Origin: Terriglobia bacterium
GTDB lineage: Bacteria; Acidobacteriota; Terriglobia; Bryobacterales; UBA6623
Assembly (NCBI GenBank): GCA_009838515.1
Contig: VXRL01000086.1
Coordinates: 28,228-92,227 of the forward strand
Reading direction: 5' to 3'
DNA length: 64,000 nucleotides
Shown: positions 40,602 to 49,632 of the stretch, piece by piece
Numbering within the stretch: position 1 is the stretch's first letter
Layout of the letters: every line of letters starts with the position of its first letter
Notes under the pieces: generated by a model
Seen by the model: only the letters and a program-made list of their open reading frames with translations
The model's database searches: none
What the model was told of the DNA's origin: nothing
Made by a program: the position numbers and the translations under genes

Positions 40602-41873
40602 CTACAGGACGGGCGTGCTCCAGTTTTCCACAATCTCGCGGATGTGCTCCAAGAATAGGTCCGCGATCGCGCCATCCATCACGCGGTGGTCGAAGCTCAG
40701 CGTCAGATAGGCCATCGACCGGATCGCGATCGCGTCGTTGATGACAACCGGCGTCTTGTTGACAGCGCCGATTCCGAGAATCGCCACTTGCGGTTGGTTG
40801 ATGGCGGGGGTGGCCAGCAGCGAATTGTAGCTGCCGTAGTTGGAAACCGAGAAGGTGCCCTGTGAAATCTCGTCCGGCTTGAGCGCCTTGGAGCGGGCCC
40901 GCGCGGCGAGGTCGTTCACGGCGCGCTGTATGCCGAGCAGGCTCAGCTCGTCAGCCTTGCGGATGACGGGCACGATCAGACCCCAGTCCAACGCCACGGC
41001 TATGCCGATGTTGACGTCGTTGTGCTTGATCAACTGCTTGCCGTCCAGCGACGCATTCACCGTCGGGTAAGCCTTCAAGGCAGACGCTGCGGCCTGCAGG
41101 AAGAACGGCAGGAACGTGAGCTTGGTGCCGTTTTGCTCCAAGAACTTGTCCTTGGCGGCATTGCGCAGCTTGGCGATGTTGGTGCAATCGACCGCATGCA
41201 CGGTCGAGACGTGCGGAGAGGTCCGCTTGGTCCGAACCATGTGCTCGGCGATGCTCCGGCGCATCGCGCTGAGCGGCTCGACATCGAAATCGCCGAAGCG
41301 CGCTTCGGGAGCGGGCGGGAAGGCCGTTGCCGGCAGACCCGAGTCGACGGCCCGCTCCTGGCTCTCGATGTACGCCAGGATGTCCTTCTTGGTGAGGCGG
41401 CCGCCCGCGCCGGTACCCTTGCCCAGCGTGGCTAGATCGATTCCTTTTTCCTTCGCGATACGGCGTACCAGCGGCGAGCTGTGGATGCGCTTGCCGGAAT
41501 CGGCCGCAGCAGGCTCGGGAGCAGCTGCGCGAGTCGGCTCTGCCTCTTCTGGCGGTGCGGCCGGCTCGACCGGCGCGGGCTCGGCCGGGGCAGGGGTGGC
41601 TGGAGCGGCCGTCGGCAGAGCGTGCTTGCCGAGCTTGGAGCCGTCGCCTATGACGGCTACCACCGTGTTGATCTCGACTGTCTCGCCCTCGGGGAAGAAG
41701 ATCGCTTCCAACACGCCCGAATCCGGCGATGGAACCTCCGAATCGACTTTGTCCGTCGAGATCTCGAACAGCACCTCGTCGCGCTCCACCTTGTCACCAG
41801 GGCCTTTCAGCCACTTCGTGATGGTGCCTTCGACAATGCTCTCCCCCATCTGGGGCATGACAACTTCAGCCAT
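40602..41873 (-). CDS. Dihydrolipoamide acyltransferase (2-oxo acid dehydrogenase E2)
   Basis: A 423-residue E2 component. The N-terminal lipoyl domain has K42 in the FEISTDKVDSEV segment as the lipoylated lysine. An Ala/Pro/Glu-rich linker (about residues 80-125) is followed by a peripheral-subunit-binding domain (SSPLVRRIAKEKGIDLATLGKGTGAGGRLTKKDI). The catalytic domain ends with DHRVMDGAIADLF, the acyltransferase His-Asp motif. The start ATG 41873 has AGGAAGG upstream. A 2-oxoglutarate or branched-chain specificity is more likely than pyruvate from the single-lipoyl layout, but it is not decided. It is 19 bases after lipB, with lpd upstream; no E1 gene is present. Confidence 0.88.
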   Translation of the reverse strand: MAEVVMPQMGESIVEGTITKWLKGPGDKVERDEVLFEISTDKVDSEVPSPDSGVLEAIFFPEGETVEINTVVAVIGDGSKLGKHALPTAAPATPAPAEPAPVEPAAPPEEAEPTRAAAPEPAAADSGKRIHSSPLVRRIAKEKGIDLATLGKGTGAGGRLTKKDILAYIESQERAVDSGLPATAFPPAPEARFGDFDVEPLSAMRRSIAEHMVRTKRTSPHVSTVHAVDCTNIAKLRNAAKDKFLEQNGTKLTFLPFFLQAAASALKAYPTVNASLDGKQLIKHNDVNIGIAVALDWGLIVPVIRKADELSLLGIQRAVNDLAARARSKALKPDEISQGTFSVSNYGSYNSLLATPAINQPQVAILGIGAVNKTPVVINDAIAIRSMAYLTLSFDHRVMDGAIADLFLEHIREIVENWSTPVL

Positions 41874-41892
41874 TTCCGCCCTTCCTCGCTTC

Positions 41893-42624
41893 TCAGCCCT
41901 GCTCGTGGCCCCAGTTGCTGCCCGGACTACCGACGATCGTGCGACCGAAGACCTCGCCAAACCTCGTGCTCATCGACTCGATCACGGCCTGACGGCTCGG
42001 AGCCTTGCCCAGAACCTTCTCCATGGATGTGACCGGCTTGGTCAGCCCGCACGGCACGATCCAATTGAAATGGTCCAAGTCCGTGCTCACGTTCAGCGCC
42101 AGCCCGTGCGAAGTGACCCAGCGGCTGAGGTGGACGCCCAGAGCCGCGATCTTGGCATCCGCGACCCAGACGCCGGTCAGGCCTTCCACGCGTCGCGACT
42201 GGACGCCGAAATCCAGCAGCACCGCCATGATGACCTCTTCGAGCGCCCGCAGGTAGGCGCCCACATCGCGGCGCCACTGCTTCAGGTCCAGGATCGGATA
42301 CGCCACCACTTGACCGGGACCGTGATAGGTCACGTCCCCGCCGCGATCTGTCTCTTCCACAGAAAAACCGAGCTGGCGGAGCCGGCCTGGCGCGGCCAAG
42401 ATGTTTGCCGCGTCGGCGTTCCGACCCATGGTGATGGTCGGCGGGTGCTCCACGAACAGCAGTTGATCGCAGACCGCCCCCAGCTTGCAGCGCCGCACCA
42501 GGTCCAACTGGACATCCCAGGCCTCGCGGTATCCGCACCGGCCCAGATCGCGAACCTCGCAAGTCCGGGCGGACGGCATGACGGCCGACGAGGACTCTGC
42601 CGTGCCGAGAACCGCTTCAGGCAT
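41893..42624 (-). CDS. lipB: Octanoyltransferase LipB
   Basis: LipB transfers octanoyl from acyl carrier protein to lipoyl domains, the first step of endogenous lipoate synthesis. The 243-residue protein has the cofactor-free motif RGGDVTYHGPGQVVAYPI, the catalytic lysine in DAKIAALGVHLSRWVTSHG, and the catalytic cysteine in IVPCGL. ATG 42624 overlaps the lpd stop by 8 bases, so translation is likely coupled; ATG 42579 is an alternative. Its position between lpd and E2 ensures supply of lipoyl groups to the complex. No lipA is visible here. Confidence 0.93.
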   Translation of the reverse strand: MPEAVLGTAESSSAVMPSARTCEVRDLGRCGYREAWDVQLDLVRRCKLGAVCDQLLFVEHPPTITMGRNADAANILAAPGRLRQLGFSVEETDRGGDVTYHGPGQVVAYPILDLKQWRRDVGAYLRALEEVIMAVLLDFGVQSRRVEGLTGVWVADAKIAALGVHLSRWVTSHGLALNVSTDLDHFNWIVPCGLTKPVTSMEKVLGKAPSRQAVIESMSTRFGEVFGRTIVGSPGSNWGHEQG

Positions 42625-44011
42625 TGATGGCCTGCCCGTAGATTCCGTTGAACGCGTCGAGAACTGCTTCTGACAGCGTCGGGTGCGCGTGAATGGTCGT
42701 GCGCATGGACTCGGCGGTTGCCTCGCTCTTCATCGCGACGATCGCCTCGTGAATCAGCTCCGTCGCTTGCGGCCCCAGGATATGCACGCCGAGGATCTCG
42801 TCGAACTCCTCGTCAGCCACGACCTTGACGAACCCCGCGTGGCTGTCGAGGATCGACGCCTTGCTGTTGGCCGCGAACGGGAACTTCGAGACCTTGACGT
42901 TCCAGCCGGCGGCGCGGGCCTTGGCCTCGCTGAGCCCGACGCTGGCGATCTGCGGATCGCAATACGTGCAGTTCGGGTTCAGGTTGTAGTCGATCGGCTC
43001 GACCGGCCGACCGGCGATGCGGGCGGCGGCGACCAGGCCCTCCGCCGATGCCACGTGCGCCAGTTGGGGCGTGTCCGCTACGATGTCGCCGATCGCGTAG
43101 ACGCCCATCTCCGCGGTTTCCATATACCCATTCACCGGGATGAATCCGTGATCGGTCGAGATCGCCGTGTTTTCGAGGCCGACATTTTCGGTGTTGGGCT
43201 TGCGGCCGACCGCGACGAGCAGCTTCTCGAACTCCCGGGTCTGCTTGTATCCGGCCGGGTCTGTGAAGGCCAGCTTGACACCACTCGAAGTTTCTTCGAT
43301 CTTCTCCACGGCCGTATCGGCAAACACCTCGATACCCTTGGCCTTGAACGCTCGCAGAAGCCCGGCCGAGACTTCCTCGTCTTCGAGGGGAACCACGCGG
43401 GGAAGCATCTCGAAGAGGGCGACGTCCGCTCCGAAGCTGCGGTACATCGAGGCGAATTCGACTCCGACCGCGCCTGCGCCGATGACAGCCAGCGATCCAG
43501 GGACTTGTTCGAGGTCCAGCACTTCCACGTTCGTCAGCACGCGCCCCGACTTTACGTCCAAGCCAGGCAGCATGCGGGCTTCCGAGCCGGTCGCCAAGAC
43601 GATGTGTCCGGCTTTCAGCGTGCGCTCCCCGTCCGGACCTGCCACCTTGACCTTGCTGTTGCCCAGCAACGTTGCGTATCCGGCTATGGTGCTGATCTTG
43701 TGCCGCTTGAACAGCTGCCCGAGACCAGCCGCATGCTTGCCGACGATTTCGGTCTTGCGCTTGCCCATCGTCTTGAAATCAATCGAGACGTTGTCGGCCA
43801 GTACGCCGATCTGCTCGCCGTGGAGCACAGACTCGTACACCTCCGCAAAGTGCAGCAAGGCCTTGGTCGGGATACAGCCGACGTGCAGGCAAGTGCCTCC
43901 CAGGTGAGGGTCCTTTTCGACCACTCCGACATTGAGGCCATACTGCGCAGCGCGAATAGCCGCTACGTAGCCACCGGGCCCGCTGCCGATGACCAAGACA
44001 TCGTGATCCAT
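42617..44011 (-). CDS. lpd: Dihydrolipoyl dehydrogenase (E3)
   Basis: A 464-residue FAD-dependent disulfide oxidoreductase that reoxidises the lipoyl groups of E2 with NAD. The FAD site DVLVIGSGPGGYVAAIRAAQ follows the start, then the redox disulfide GGTCLHVGCIPTK, the NAD-binding VIGAGAVGVEFASMYRSFG, and the C-terminal His-Glu pair in HILGPQATELIHEAIVAM with HAHPTLSEAV. Start ATG 44011 is chosen because it directly precedes the FAD motif; an upstream extension is not family-like. It leads the lpd-lipB-E2 run, all transcribed leftwards. Confidence 0.95.
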   Translation of the reverse strand: MDHDVLVIGSGPGGYVAAIRAAQYGLNVGVVEKDPHLGGTCLHVGCIPTKALLHFAEVYESVLHGEQIGVLADNVSIDFKTMGKRKTEIVGKHAAGLGQLFKRHKISTIAGYATLLGNSKVKVAGPDGERTLKAGHIVLATGSEARMLPGLDVKSGRVLTNVEVLDLEQVPGSLAVIGAGAVGVEFASMYRSFGADVALFEMLPRVVPLEDEEVSAGLLRAFKAKGIEVFADTAVEKIEETSSGVKLAFTDPAGYKQTREFEKLLVAVGRKPNTENVGLENTAISTDHGFIPVNGYMETAEMGVYAIGDIVADTPQLAHVASAEGLVAAARIAGRPVEPIDYNLNPNCTYCDPQIASVGLSEAKARAAGWNVKVSKFPFAANSKASILDSHAGFVKVVADEEFDEILGVHILGPQATELIHEAIVAMKSEATAESMRTTIHAHPTLSEAVLDAFNGIYGQAINA

Positions 44012-44342
44012 GGCCAAATCGCAGTCTAACAAAGGGGCGTTATATACAAGAACGCCCGGAAACTCTGGGCACTTCGGCATACCGTTCCGCGCCAACGCTC
44101 TCGCCGTCGCGACACGTTCTCGACGCCAGAGCGACTATCCCAGCCCTGCCAATGGTGATCGCGGCATTGAGGCGCACCTTGCCGCTACAGCGCCATACCC
44201 ACGTCCGCCATTTGTGTGTGACTTGGTATCGAAGACTCGACAGCCGCATGCTGCTGCCTCTGAGACCGTAGTGGTTCCCGTGCCCCTGCCGTTCAAGCCG
44301 CTGGCCCTTCGCCCGGAGCCAAACGCGCGGAAGAAAGGGCTT

Positions 44343-44993
44343 TCAGCGCCTTGAATACACCACGAACCATTTCCCGCCCTCGAACAGGAAATGCTCCTCG
44401 GAGGGCTGGAAACCCACGTCGGCCATCCACGCGGTCACCTGTTCTTGGCTCATATGCATCTCGTGCTCGTCCGGACGTGTGTGCCCCCGCTCTATAATCG
44501 CAATTCTGCCTTCCGGCTTGATGTAACGGGCGAGGTTCTTGAGGTAGTCGGCTCGTTCCTTGACATGGTGCAAGACGTCGTGAAAGAACGCCAGATCGAT
44601 GTCCTGTGTCGGAAGATTGGGGTCCGTGAACTCGCCGAGCACAGTTTCGACGTTCGAGACACCCTCGGCCCGCACCTTTTCCGCGATGTGGTCGACAAGG
44701 CCTTGGTCCACCTCCACGGCATAGACTTTGCCGCCTGGAGCAACGGCGCGTGCGAATGGCAGGCTGAACACCCCCGCCCCGGCACCGATGTCCGTCAGGA
44801 TGTCTCCGGGCTTGATCCGGAGCCTGGCGATCACCTCGTCAATCTGGAGTCGCTTGACTCGTTCGGGCCGGCTGAGGGTTTCGATCCATCCTTCGGCAGA
44901 CCGGGACCCCAGCTGCCAAGCAACACCTTCGGATGCGCCGACGGTGCCGAGGACAATCGCTATCGCTGCTGCTCGAGCTCTTCGAAGCTGCAT
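44343..44993 (-). CDS. Exported class I SAM-dependent methyltransferase
   Basis: A 216-residue methyltransferase with motif I LTDIGAGAGVFSLPFA, an acidic motif near YAVEVDQG, and FHDVLHHVKERADYL (motif IV region), as in UbiE-like methyltransferases. The first 25 residues (RRARAAAIAIVLGTVGASEGVAW) look like a signal peptide, which is unusual for an enzyme that needs cytosolic SAM. Similar proteins with signal peptides are known in Acidobacteria and Planctomycetes, without an agreed function. It is divergent from the amino-acid permease gene. The substrate is unknown. Confidence 0.82.
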   Translation of the reverse strand: MQLRRARAAAIAIVLGTVGASEGVAWQLGSRSAEGWIETLSRPERVKRLQIDEVIARLRIKPGDILTDIGAGAGVFSLPFARAVAPGGKVYAVEVDQGLVDHIAEKVRAEGVSNVETVLGEFTDPNLPTQDIDLAFFHDVLHHVKERADYLKNLARYIKPEGRIAIIERGHTRPDEHEMHMSQEQVTAWMADVGFQPSEEHFLFEGGKWFVVYSRR

Positions 44994-45099
44994 ATCAATT
45001 CCCCCCTTCGGGTTCCCTTTGGCAGCGCCGCGGGGAACGTGTCCTTACCGCTCGCCCCGGTCGAGTTGGCAGGGCTGCAGCGCTGCCCCAGTATGCCAC

Positions 45100-46521
45100 G
45101 TGCCGAAAGCTGACTCGCGCCCTCCGATCGCTGCTGACCGCGGGGGAGGCTCCGCAGCGACCCTGGATCGAAAGCTGGGCTCCTTGGACGGTGCCGCGAT
45201 CGTCGTCTCCAACGTGATCGGCGGAGGAATCTTCATTGTTCCAGCCGTTGTGGCCCAGTTGGCACCCAGTCCATGGGCGATGCTTGGCGTTTGGCTGGTC
45301 GGTGGAGCACTGGCCTTTGCCGGGGCTCTCGGGTACGCAGAACTGGCTGCGTTACGCCCACGGGCTGGAGGCGAGTACGTCTACCTCAGGGAGGCCTACG
45401 GCCCGATATTCGGGTTTCTCACTGGCTGGACGTCGTTCGTCGCGGGATTCTCCGGCGCCATTGCGGCCAGCGCGGTCGGCATGGCAGCGATCTTGGGCCG
45501 GTTCATTCCTGCGGCGGCGGACACGACGCCGATTCTTTCCATTCCGCTGCCATTCTTCTCATTGACGCTCTCAACACAAGCGCTGGTGGCGCTTGCGGCC
45601 ATCGCAGGATTGTCGGTCATTCACAGTGCGGGCCTGGGTCCCGGCCGCATCGTCCATAACCTGCTGGCGGGCGTGAAAGTCACGGCGTTGGTCATCGTCG
45701 TGGCACTAGGATTCTCGATCGGGCGGGGCGACGTGACGAACTATGCGGGCGGCGGATCGATAGAGTTGTCGAACTGGGTGTTCGCGCTGATACCCGTGCT
45801 GTTCAGTTACTCGGGATGGAATGCCGCGGCATACGTCAGCGAGGAGATCCGGAACCCGGGACGCAACGTTCCGCGCGCTCTGCTGATGGGCACTGCCGTT
45901 GTCGTGCTGATCTACCTCTCCCTGAACATGGTGTACCTGTACGCGATGCCGGTCGAGGATTTTCTGAATCAGTCGATCCGTATCGGCGACATCGCCGTGG
46001 AGCGGCTGTTCGGCAGTGGCGCGGGCGGAGCCTGGGCCGCGGCGTCGATCGTGATGATCGCGGCCAGCATCAGCGCGATGGTGATCGCCGGACCCCGGGT
46101 CTACTATGCGATGGCTCGTGACGGGCTGTTCTTTGGCGCCGTAGCCCGGGTGCACCCGCGGTTTCGCACGCCGGTCGTAGCCATTGCGGCACAGGCTGCT
46201 TGGAGCGGCATCCTAGTCCTGACGGGCACGTTCGGCCAACTCGTGGAGTATACGGGCTTTGCGGTCGTGTTGTTCGCGGGCATCGCAGTGTTTGCGGTGT
46301 TCGTGCTGCGGAGAAGGCATCCGTCGGAGACCCGGCCTTTCCGTGCTTGGGGTTATCCCTTCGCGCCGCTGTGCTTCGCGGTGGCGTGCCTATTGATCGT
46401 TGCCAACGCCCTGCGGGAGAATCCCGCTACTTCGGGCGCCGGACTCGTCGTCATTGCGCTGGGAGTCCCGATCTATTTCTGGATGCGCGCCAGGAACCGA
46501 CGCTCCCGGGCACAGGATTGA
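45100..46521 (+). CDS. APC-family amino acid permease
   Basis: A 473-residue amino acid/polyamine/organocation transporter with about 12 hydrophobic helices. Family motifs are SNVIGGGIFIVPAVVA (helix 1, unwound GGGIF substrate site), AGALGYAELAALRPRAGGEYVYLREAYGP, FSYSGWNAAAYVSEEIRNPGRNVPRAL and VIAGPRVYYAMARDGLF. The reading frame is open further upstream, but the family homology begins about 20 residues after GTG 45100, which I use. The substrate is unknown. It is flanked by two exported methyltransferases, the second starting about 185 bases later. Confidence 0.85.
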   Translation: MPKADSRPPIAADRGGGSAATLDRKLGSLDGAAIVVSNVIGGGIFIVPAVVAQLAPSPWAMLGVWLVGGALAFAGALGYAELAALRPRAGGEYVYLREAYGPIFGFLTGWTSFVAGFSGAIAASAVGMAAILGRFIPAAADTTPILSIPLPFFSLTLSTQALVALAAIAGLSVIHSAGLGPGRIVHNLLAGVKVTALVIVVALGFSIGRGDVTNYAGGGSIELSNWVFALIPVLFSYSGWNAAAYVSEEIRNPGRNVPRALLMGTAVVVLIYLSLNMVYLYAMPVEDFLNQSIRIGDIAVERLFGSGAGGAWAAASIVMIAASISAMVIAGPRVYYAMARDGLFFGAVARVHPRFRTPVVAIAAQAAWSGILVLTGTFGQLVEYTGFAVVLFAGIAVFAVFVLRRRHPSETRPFRAWGYPFAPLCFAVACLLIVANALRENPATSGAGLVVIALGVPIYFWMRARNRRSRAQD

Positions 46522-46706
46522 CACTCAATGGGCCGATTTGGCGGCCGGTCAGTCTGCCCAGGTCTTCTTGCCACGAGGACTTGGCTCTTCCTCGATGTTC
46601 CGTGACGCCCCCCTTGCGAGCGGTTGGTTCGAGTATTGTTTCCCAGGTTCAGCCCGTCGATGCTCCGCTAAAGTGCGATGGTCGGTTGCTACCATGAGCG
46701 CTGTCG

Positions 46707-47435
46707 ATGCTAGGGCGAATCCTACTCGGCTGCGCCGTGGTGGTAGTGATCGCTCTCGCGGTCCTGACTGGCCCCGCGCAGTCGCAGCGGGAAGGGTGGG
46801 ATAGCCAGCGCGTGCGCATGGTCCGGCAGCAGATCGAGGCCCGCGGGGTGCGGGATCCCCGAGTGCTCGAGGCGATGCGCAAGGTCCAGCGGGAGCGATT
46901 CGTTCCGGAGCCGGTTCGCACCTACTCCGCCTCTGATACCCCGTTGCCGATCGGTTTCGACCAAACCATCTCCCAGCCCTACATCGTGGCTTACATGACG
47001 GAGCTCCTGGAGCTTGACCGCGACCACCGGGTTCTGGAGATTGGAACAGGGTCCGGCTACCAAGCAGCAGTTCTCGCGACCCTGTGCGACCACGTCTACA
47101 GCATCGAGATCGTTCCCGAGCTCGCCGAGCGCAGTGCGAAGATCCTTCAGGAACTGGACTACCGCAATGTCAGCGTTCGCTTGGGAGATGGCTACCTCGG
47201 CTGGCCCGAGCACGCCCCTTTCGACCGAATCATTCTCACGGCCGCTCCGCCCGAGCTTCCCGAGGCTCTCGTTGATCAACTTGCACCGCAAGGCCGGCTC
47301 GTTGCGCCCGTTGGCGGGAATCCCGACGCGCAGAAGATCGTCTTGGTCACGAAGGACGCTAGGGGGAATGTCCGGCGGCGGAACCAACTGCCCGTCCGGT
47401 TCGTGCCGATGGTCCGAGGATCTGACGGCCGGTAA
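46707..47435 (+). CDS. pcm: Exported protein-L-isoaspartate O-methyltransferase
   Basis: A 242-residue L-isoaspartyl methyltransferase that starts the repair of damaged Asp and Asn residues. The core has FVPEPVRTYSASDTPLPIGFDQTISQPYIVAYM, the SAM motif VLEIGTGSGYQAAVLA, and FDRIILTAAPPELPEALVDQL, as in Pcm. Unusually, it begins with a signal-peptide-like stretch (GRILLGCAVVVVIALAVLTGPAQSQ). Periplasmic Pcm variants with this feature occur in several Gram-negative lineages, and SAM supply outside the cytosol is the open question. It follows the APC permease by 185 bases. Confidence 0.9.
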   Translation: MLGRILLGCAVVVVIALAVLTGPAQSQREGWDSQRVRMVRQQIEARGVRDPRVLEAMRKVQRERFVPEPVRTYSASDTPLPIGFDQTISQPYIVAYMTELLELDRDHRVLEIGTGSGYQAAVLATLCDHVYSIEIVPELAERSAKILQELDYRNVSVRLGDGYLGWPEHAPFDRIILTAAPPELPEALVDQLAPQGRLVAPVGGNPDAQKIVLVTKDARGNVRRRNQLPVRFVPMVRGSDGR

Positions 47436-47589
47436 CGGCGAATCAGCGGCGAAGCGAACGGACTCGGATCGTCCCTGAGGCCGCGCGGATGCGATGAGCT
47501 GAAACCTCGCGGCGCGCCAGCCGGGCTCTGCTCAGGTCCGGTCAGCGCTCGGCTCTTCGCGACACCGTCCTCTCGCTGTCAGACGGGTC

Positions 47590-48315
47590 TCATCCGGATC
47601 CCTTTCCGCAGCAGCGCAGCCGCAGGATGGTCGACAGGATGCCGACGCCGGCACCGACGACGCCCCGGACGGTGCCGCCCACCTTGGACTTGCCGAAGCG
47701 ACGACGCCGGGTGTCGACTGGGCGCTCGACCATGTCCAGCCCGTGCTGAATGGCCTTGACCTGCATCTCAACCGTCCAGCCGTAAGCGGCATCCCGCATG
47801 TCCATGCGGCGCAGCGCATCCGCGCGGACAGCCCGGAAAGGGCCGAGATCTGTGATGCGCCTGCCCCACAACAGGCGGATCAGTACCGCGGCGACGCGGT
47901 TGCCTAGCACCTGTGGCAGAGACATCGCGCCGGGTTCCACCGCTCCCAGCACGCGCGATCCGATCACAACGTCGGCGCCGTCCGCGATCGCCGCGAGCAG
48001 ATCGACACACTGGCGCACGTCAAAGGCCTGGTCTCCGTCGACGAACAGCACCACGTCCACCGCTGGCAGCGCAGCGATCGCTGTCTGGCAGGCGATCCCA
48101 TAGCCGGGCTGCGCTTGCTCGACAACGCGCGCACCGGCAAGGACCGCCCGGTCCGCAGTCGCATCCGAGGAAGCGTTGTCGCAGACAACTACCTCGTCGA
48201 TCGCCGGCTGGCCCTGGGGCCCGGAGACTGCCCGCAAGGCACGGACGACGGCTCCGATATTGTCCTCTTCGTTGTGCGCGGGAATCACCGCGCCAATGCT
48301 CAGTCCCGCGTACAT
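47590..48315 (-). CDS. GT2 glycosyltransferase, dolichyl-phosphate mannose synthase-like
   Basis: A 241-residue family-2 glycosyltransferase resembling DPM1-type polyprenyl-phosphate sugar synthases. ATG 48315 begins just before the fold (AVIPAHNEEDNIGAVVRAL); an upstream frame extension is not conserved. The donor site motifs are VCDNASSDATAD and VLFVDGDQAFD, then DLGPFRAVRADAL. The C-terminal segment (TRRRRFGKSKVGGTVRGVVGAG) is family-like, and no membrane helices follow, unlike GtrB-type enzymes. It would make a lipid-linked sugar. No partner genes are adjacent. Confidence 0.85.
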   Translation of the reverse strand: MYAGLSIGAVIPAHNEEDNIGAVVRALRAVSGPQGQPAIDEVVVCDNASSDATADRAVLAGARVVEQAQPGYGIACQTAIAALPAVDVVLFVDGDQAFDVRQCVDLLAAIADGADVVIGSRVLGAVEPGAMSLPQVLGNRVAAVLIRLLWGRRITDLGPFRAVRADALRRMDMRDAAYGWTVEMQVKAIQHGLDMVERPVDTRRRRFGKSKVGGTVRGVVGAGVGILSTILRLRCCGKGSG

Positions 48316-48495
48316 TCCAAACCAACGCGCTTGGCAGCGCCCGTTGTCGGCAACGATCCAGTGTAGGCCCGCGGCGCAGTCCGCGATCGCGCCGAGATGC
48401 CGTCCGCAGCTCTGGCCGTCGCTGCGCTCGTGCTGCTCCTCTGAGTCATTCGCCCGGCCGTCGGCAGGATGTGCCGCTCCGTACAATCAGTGGAC

Positions 48496-49455
48496 ATGCC
48501 ATCCCTGCCAATCGTCGAAGCCGCCGACAGGGCTTACGAGGTACACCACGACTGGGGCGACCTTCCGCCTAGCATCCGCTATGGAAACTGCCACGGTGTC
48601 CAAGTGGATTCCGAGGGATTCGTCTACGTCCATCACACCGTTCACGCAGACTCTCCCAGCGATCACTCGGTGGTGGTGTTCGATCCGCGGGGCGCGTTCG
48701 TAGAGTCATGGGGCGGGGCGTTCGCCGGCGGCGCGCACGGCTTCCGCCTCACCCGCGAGAACGGCGATGAATATCTCTATTTCTGCGATATCCGACGCGG
48801 CATCGTGCAAAAGACCACCCTTGAGGGCGAGGTCCTGCTCACCTTGGGATATCCGTCGGAATCGCCGGCCTACGCCGTCCGCGAAGGCCGGCTCGCCCCG
48901 TCTTGGAAACCCACGAATCTCGCCGTGGCGCGCAGCGGCGACATCTACGTTGCGGACGGCTACGGTTCGAGCTACGTGGTTCGCTACGACCGCCAGGGCC
49001 GCTATCTCCAGACCTTTGGCGGCGGACAGAACGAGGCTCCCGGCAGCCTGCACTGTCCGCACGGAATCGAGGTCGATGCCCGCGGCGGAGCCGAGGAGGT
49101 CCTTGTCGCGGACCGCTCCAACCATCGTCTGCAGTACTTCGACCTCGACGGCAATCACTTGCGCTTCGCGGGCGGCGTCGACTTGCCGTGCCACTTCGAC
49201 ATCTTCCGCGACGGCACGCTGTTGGTGCCAGATCTGGCCGCGCGCGTCACCCTGCTCGATTCCGCCAACGACCTTATCGGCCACCTCGGCACGGGGCCGG
49301 GCGATTGGCGGGAGCGACGGCTGCTCGACCGCAGCCACTTCCCCGCGGGCCAGTTTGTTTGCCCGCACGGTGCCTGCTTCGACCACGAAGGCAACATCTT
49401 CGTGGCGGAGTGGGTTGAGATCGGTCGCGTCACGTTCCTGAGGCGGATCAGGTAG
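48496..49455 (+). CDS. NHL-repeat beta-propeller protein
   Basis: A 319-residue protein of NHL-type repeats forming a beta-propeller; repeat signatures include CHGVQVDSEGFVYVHH, NLAVARSGDIYVADGYG, CPHGIEVDARGGAEEVLVADRSNHRLQYFD and CPHGACFDHEGNIFVAE. I start at ATG 48496; an ATG at 48469 would add nine residues. No signal peptide or membrane segment is visible. Similar proteins are often annotated as peptidyl-alpha-hydroxyglycine lyase-like or 6-bladed beta-propellers and are common in Acidobacteria. The function here is unknown. Confidence 0.85.
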   Translation: MPSLPIVEAADRAYEVHHDWGDLPPSIRYGNCHGVQVDSEGFVYVHHTVHADSPSDHSVVVFDPRGAFVESWGGAFAGGAHGFRLTRENGDEYLYFCDIRRGIVQKTTLEGEVLLTLGYPSESPAYAVREGRLAPSWKPTNLAVARSGDIYVADGYGSSYVVRYDRQGRYLQTFGGGQNEAPGSLHCPHGIEVDARGGAEEVLVADRSNHRLQYFDLDGNHLRFAGGVDLPCHFDIFRDGTLLVPDLAARVTLLDSANDLIGHLGTGPGDWRERRLLDRSHFPAGQFVCPHGACFDHEGNIFVAEWVEIGRVTFLRRIR

Positions 49456-49632
49456 CAATGGGCCGCGGAATCCCTATCAACGAGAGCTCCGAGAGCCTGA
49501 AGCATAAGGAAGGTCGCCGAAGAACACGACTGTCAGGCGCCATCCGACCCGCAGGGCTCCCGCTGCGCAGACCCCGGGTTCTCCGCCGCATCTCTGGAGT
49601 CCACCATCGCGTGATTGAAGATGGCTTGTCGG

